Notes under the pieces: generated by a model
Databases searched by the model: none
The model's input: the letters and a program-made list of their open reading frames with translations, nothing else
What the model was told of the DNA's origin: nothing
Program-made: the position numbers and the translations under genes
Shown here: positions 6,423 through 8,891 of the stretch, piece after piece
Layout: each line of letters begins with the position of its first letter
Position numbering within the stretch: position 1 is the stretch's first letter
Source: Patescibacteria group bacterium
GTDB taxonomy: Bacteria; Patescibacteriota; Minisyncoccia; Phycocordibacterales; XYD1-FULL-46-19
Reading direction: 5' to 3'
Assembly (NCBI GenBank): GCA_030916795.1
Contig: JAUPVZ010000001.1
Span: 1 to 8,891 of the forward strand
DNA: 8,891 nt

Positions 6423-8891
6423 CTAAACCACAAAATTTAACAGCTTATTGGGGACAAAAATTGTCTTTTTAATCTCTTGACCCGAGATATACATCGAGAC
6501 TCGATCGCTGGCTAGGGCCTCTCTTACCACCGTGCCTTCATCGGTGCCAGCCCGCACGGTAATACTCCCCCGCATTTTGCCATTGACCTGTATCACAATC
6601 GTGACTGTTTCAGAAATTGTTTTAGATTCATCATATCTTGGCCAATCAGCCTGGTGGACAGAACCTTTGTCAAGCCACAGTTCCTCCACAATATGTGGTG
6701 AAAACGGCGCCAACAGTTTTATAAGTGTTTCAAAATCAGTTTTAGATATTGACTCACATTTTTCCAAGCTATTAGCCAAAATCATCAAACTGGAAACAGC
6801 AGTATTAAAATTAAAGTTTTCAATATCTTCGCCCACCTTTTTTATAGTCCGATGCAAATCAACCGATATGTCTGGTGTAGTTTTTTTGCCTACTTTTTCA
6901 CCAAGCTTCCAAACTTTCTCCAAAAAGCGTCTGGTGCCTATCATACTTTGAGTATTCCAGGATATTTCCTGGTCAAATGGCCCCATAAACATTTCATATA
7001 GGCGCATCGTGTCCGCGCCGTATTTGGCCACGACATCGTCGGGATTTACTACATTGCCCCAGCGTTTACTCATCTTGCGACCATCTTCACCTAAAACGAG
7101 ACCCAAGCTTTTACCAAACTTTTTAAATGGTTCATTGGTCGAAACCGTCCCAATATCGTTTAGAAACTTGTGCCAGAAACGAGCATAAATCAGGTGACGT
7201 GTGGCATGTTCGGTACCACCCACATATAGGTCAACCGGCGACCAATATTTTTCTTTTTTGGTATCAACTAAACTTTTTTTGTTGTGGGGGTCCATATAGC
7301 GCAAATAATACCAAGACGAGCCCGCCCATTGGGGCATAGTGTTGGTCTCACGCTTAGCGGGACCTTTGCAGGTCGGACACTTGGTATTGACCCAGCTTTT
7401 AATATCGGCAAGTGGCGACTCACCGGTGCCAGTGGGTGCATAACTTTTTACTTTTGGTAGTTCCACCGGTAAATCTTTTTCTGGTACTGCTACTACTCCA
7501 CATTTCTCGCAGTGAATTAGTGGGATTGGTTCTCCCCAATAGCGCTGGCGGGAAAAGACCCAGTCGCGAAGCTTGTAGCTCACTTTTTTGACCGCTAAAC
7601 CTTTTTCAACCGCAAAGTCGGCAATAGCATTTCGATAATCACCAGCTCTTTTACCCGCAAATTCGCTCGGTTCAGTCAAAACTCCATTTTTCATATCAAA
7701 GTAGCAGATTTCCAAATCTTTTACTTTTTTCTTTTCAGTCTCATCGACCGGAAACAACACCGGCTTCATTTTGATATTATATTTTTTAGCAAAAGCAAAA
7801 TCTCGCTCATCGTGGCAAGACGCTTTTACTATTCCGGTACCATAATCAGCAATGGCAAAATTGGCCACCCATATTGGTAGGTCGCCATTGCCCACCGGGT
7901 CAACAATATACCGGCCAGTAAATATCCCTTCAGGTTCCTTATTGGCATTGAACCCATCCTTGATTCTTTTTTTAACTAAATCCTGGGAAAATTTTAAAAC
8001 TTTATTTTCATTTTCAGTTCCAGCCACTAGTTGTGGTAATAATGGGTGATCTGGAGCAATAACTACAAAAGTATCGGCATAAAAAGCTTCAAAGTGGGCA
8101 CTGAAGGTTTGAATTGTGATATCTGTGTCTTTGACTGGAGCCGTAAATAGTAATCCCTCGCTTCGGCCAATCCAGTTGCGCTGAGCTTCCTTTATGGATT
8201 CCGGCCACTCTAGTAGTGGTTCAGGCCAGCCTAACTTAGTATTTTTTAATCTTTCTAGCCACACAGGAAGCTCGGCATTTATCATTTTTCCGGGGACAAA
8301 ATCTTCCTCGTCGATCCAGAGTATTTCATTGTCGGCATCTTCACCGTCGGCAATATCGACACGCGCGTCGCTTTTTAGCTCAAACAAAACTCCTTGAGCT
8401 AAAGCGAGCCGGTTTTCACCTTTGTGTTTGGCAAAGTAATGAGCTTCGGTTTCGCCACCTAAAACTCTTTTAAACTCCAGATCGGTATAACCAGTCTCTT
8501 CTTTTACCTCCCGTCGAGCGGCTTGTTCGGCAGTCTCGCCTTCTTCAATACCACCAATCACGACCGTGTCCCAACCATGTTTTTTGTTTCTAATAATTAA
8601 ATACTGTTTAGTTTTAGGATTAAAAACAATTGCATGAGCTACGCGGCGTTCAACTAAAGGTAGACCTTTGGCGGGTGGGTTTGTTTTGTCGATAATCTTT
8701 GGTCGATCGTAGTCGGTCGTACTTAAGTCATTTAAAAGTCGATCGGCATAGTCGGTAATACGCAAAACCCACTGACGCATGGGCTTTTTCTCTATTTCCG
8801 AGCCACAGCGTTCACACTTGCCGTCTTCTAGGTCTTCGTTGGCAAGCCCGGTTTGGCATGAGGGACACCAGTTGATCGGCTCATAAGACTC
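6423..8891 (-). CDS. leuS: Leucine--tRNA ligase (LeuRS) with inserted Nudix domain, N-terminus cut by the window edge
   Basis: Class I synthetase that charges tRNA-Leu. The frame is open from the right edge, giving 822 visible residues; a Met codon at 8778-8780 (visible residue 38) is internal, because WCPSC and CERC of the zinc ribbon lie upstream in frame. About 150 residues with the HIGH motif must be outside. Numbered from that Met, the order is: MRQWVLRITDYADRLLNDL (1-19), a Nudix domain (about 41-180), the CP1 editing domain from WPESIKEAQRNWIGRSEG (192-209), RDWVFSRQRYWGEPIP (405-420), a second zinc ribbon (C424, C427, C468, C471), SSWYYLRY (488-495), the KMSKR loop (569-573, normally KMSKS), and the C-terminal domain with QVNGKMRG (731-738), ending in PNKLLNFVV as in E. 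coli. The usual TTRPDT editing motif is replaced by TFSAHFEAFYADTF (225-238). HDERD (323-327) is kept. The stop is TAG. Confidence 0.97.
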   Translation of the reverse strand, partial: ESYEPINWCPSCQTGLANEDLEDGKCERCGSEIEKKPMRQWVLRITDYADRLLNDLSTTDYDRPKIIDKTNPPAKGLPLVERRVAHAIVFNPKTKQYLIIRNKKHGWDTVVIGGIEEGETAEQAARREVKEETGYTDLEFKRVLGGETEAHYFAKHKGENRLALAQGVLFELKSDARVDIADGEDADNEILWIDEEDFVPGKMINAELPVWLERLKNTKLGWPEPLLEWPESIKEAQRNWIGRSEGLLFTAPVKDTDITIQTFSAHFEAFYADTFVVIAPDHPLLPQLVAGTENENKVLKFSQDLVKKRIKDGFNANKEPEGIFTGRYIVDPVGNGDLPIWVANFAIADYGTGIVKASCHDERDFAFAKKYNIKMKPVLFPVDETEKKKVKDLEICYFDMKNGVLTEPSEFAGKRAGDYRNAIADFAVEKGLAVKKVSYKLRDWVFSRQRYWGEPIPLIHCEKCGVVAVPEKDLPVELPKVKSYAPTGTGESPLADIKSWVNTKCPTCKGPAKRETNTMPQWAGSSWYYLRYMDPHNKKSLVDTKKEKYWSPVDLYVGGTEHATRHLIYARFWHKFLNDIGTVSTNEPFKKFGKSLGLVLGEDGRKMSKRWGNVVNPDDVVAKYGADTMRLYEMFMGPFDQEISWNTQSMIGTRRFLEKVWKLGEKVGKKTTPDISVDLHRTIKKVGEDIENFNFNTAVSSLMILANSLEKCESISKTDFETLIKLLAPFSPHIVEELWLDKGSVHQADWPRYDESKTISETVTIVIQVNGKMRGSITVRAGTDEGTVVREALASDRVSMYISGQEIKKTIFVPNKLLNFVV
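8241..8660 (-). other. Nudix hydrolase domain inside LeuRS
   Basis: About 140 residues that have no counterpart in E. coli LeuRS. They begin near PLVERRVAHAIVF and end near AELPVWLERLKN. The Nudix box at 8487-8555 fits GX5EX7REUXEEXGU in full: GGIEEGE, seven residues, then REVKEETGY, with all metal-binding glutamates present. ILWIDEEDFV after the box matches the usual closing strand and helix of Nudix domains. Known Nudix enzymes cleave nucleoside diphosphates linked to another group; the substrate here is unknown. The reading frame stays open on both sides and LeuRS sequence resumes directly, so this is a true insertion and not a neighbouring gene. Confidence 0.93.

Noticed and set aside
6532..6951. 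139-codon plus-strand frame opposite leuS
   Set aside because: It is antisense to conserved LeuRS C-terminal sequence and shows no recognisable domain.
1..8891. Recoding of TGA as glycine, as in Gracilibacteria
   Set aside because: All reading frames are full length with TGA read as stop, so the standard bacterial code fits.

Overview
The window looks like a chromosomal piece of a Candidate Phyla Radiation (Patescibacteria) bacterium, most likely of the Parcubacteria group. This rests on the style of the proteins, recalled from family knowledge and not searched: a LeuRS with a KMSKR loop, an AlaRS with a shortened segment before motif 2, an MnmA with an 18-residue insertion after its PP-loop, a sigma-region-4/HARE-HTH fusion, and a membrane protein resembling the N-terminal half of CPR VirB4/HerA-like ATPases. 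The standard bacterial code fits. Six stop codons are visible (four TAA, two TAG), and no frame is broken.

All seven genes lie on the minus strand, so they read from the right edge to the left: leuS (5' end cut off by the window), a sigma-region-4/HARE-HTH regulator, a single-pass membrane protein of unknown function, mltG, a DnaQ-type exonuclease, mnmA, and alaS (3' end cut off). Gaps are between 14 and about 60 bp, and the exonuclease and mnmA overlap by one base (TAATG). No stretch over 300 bp lacks a gene. I see no tRNA, rRNA, CRISPR array, insertion sequence or other mobile element.

Translation and tRNA maturation dominate: two aminoacyl-tRNA synthetases and the U34 thiolase MnmA. The middle genes add transcription control, an envelope protein, the peptidoglycan terminase MltG and a 3'-5' exonuclease. 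Plausible promoters precede the sigma-like gene (good), the exonuclease (extended -10) and alaS (weak). Only mnmA has a clear Shine-Dalgarno sequence.

The most notable item is a complete Nudix hydrolase domain, with an intact Nudix box, inserted in frame in LeuRS between the zinc-ribbon arm and the CP1 editing domain. The same LeuRS lacks the usual TTRPDT editing motif. Second is the 41-bp gap between the sigma-like gene and the membrane gene. There the stop codon lies exactly in the loop of a 6-bp inverted repeat, and the next start codon lies in the 6-nt loop of a perfect 10-bp inverted repeat.
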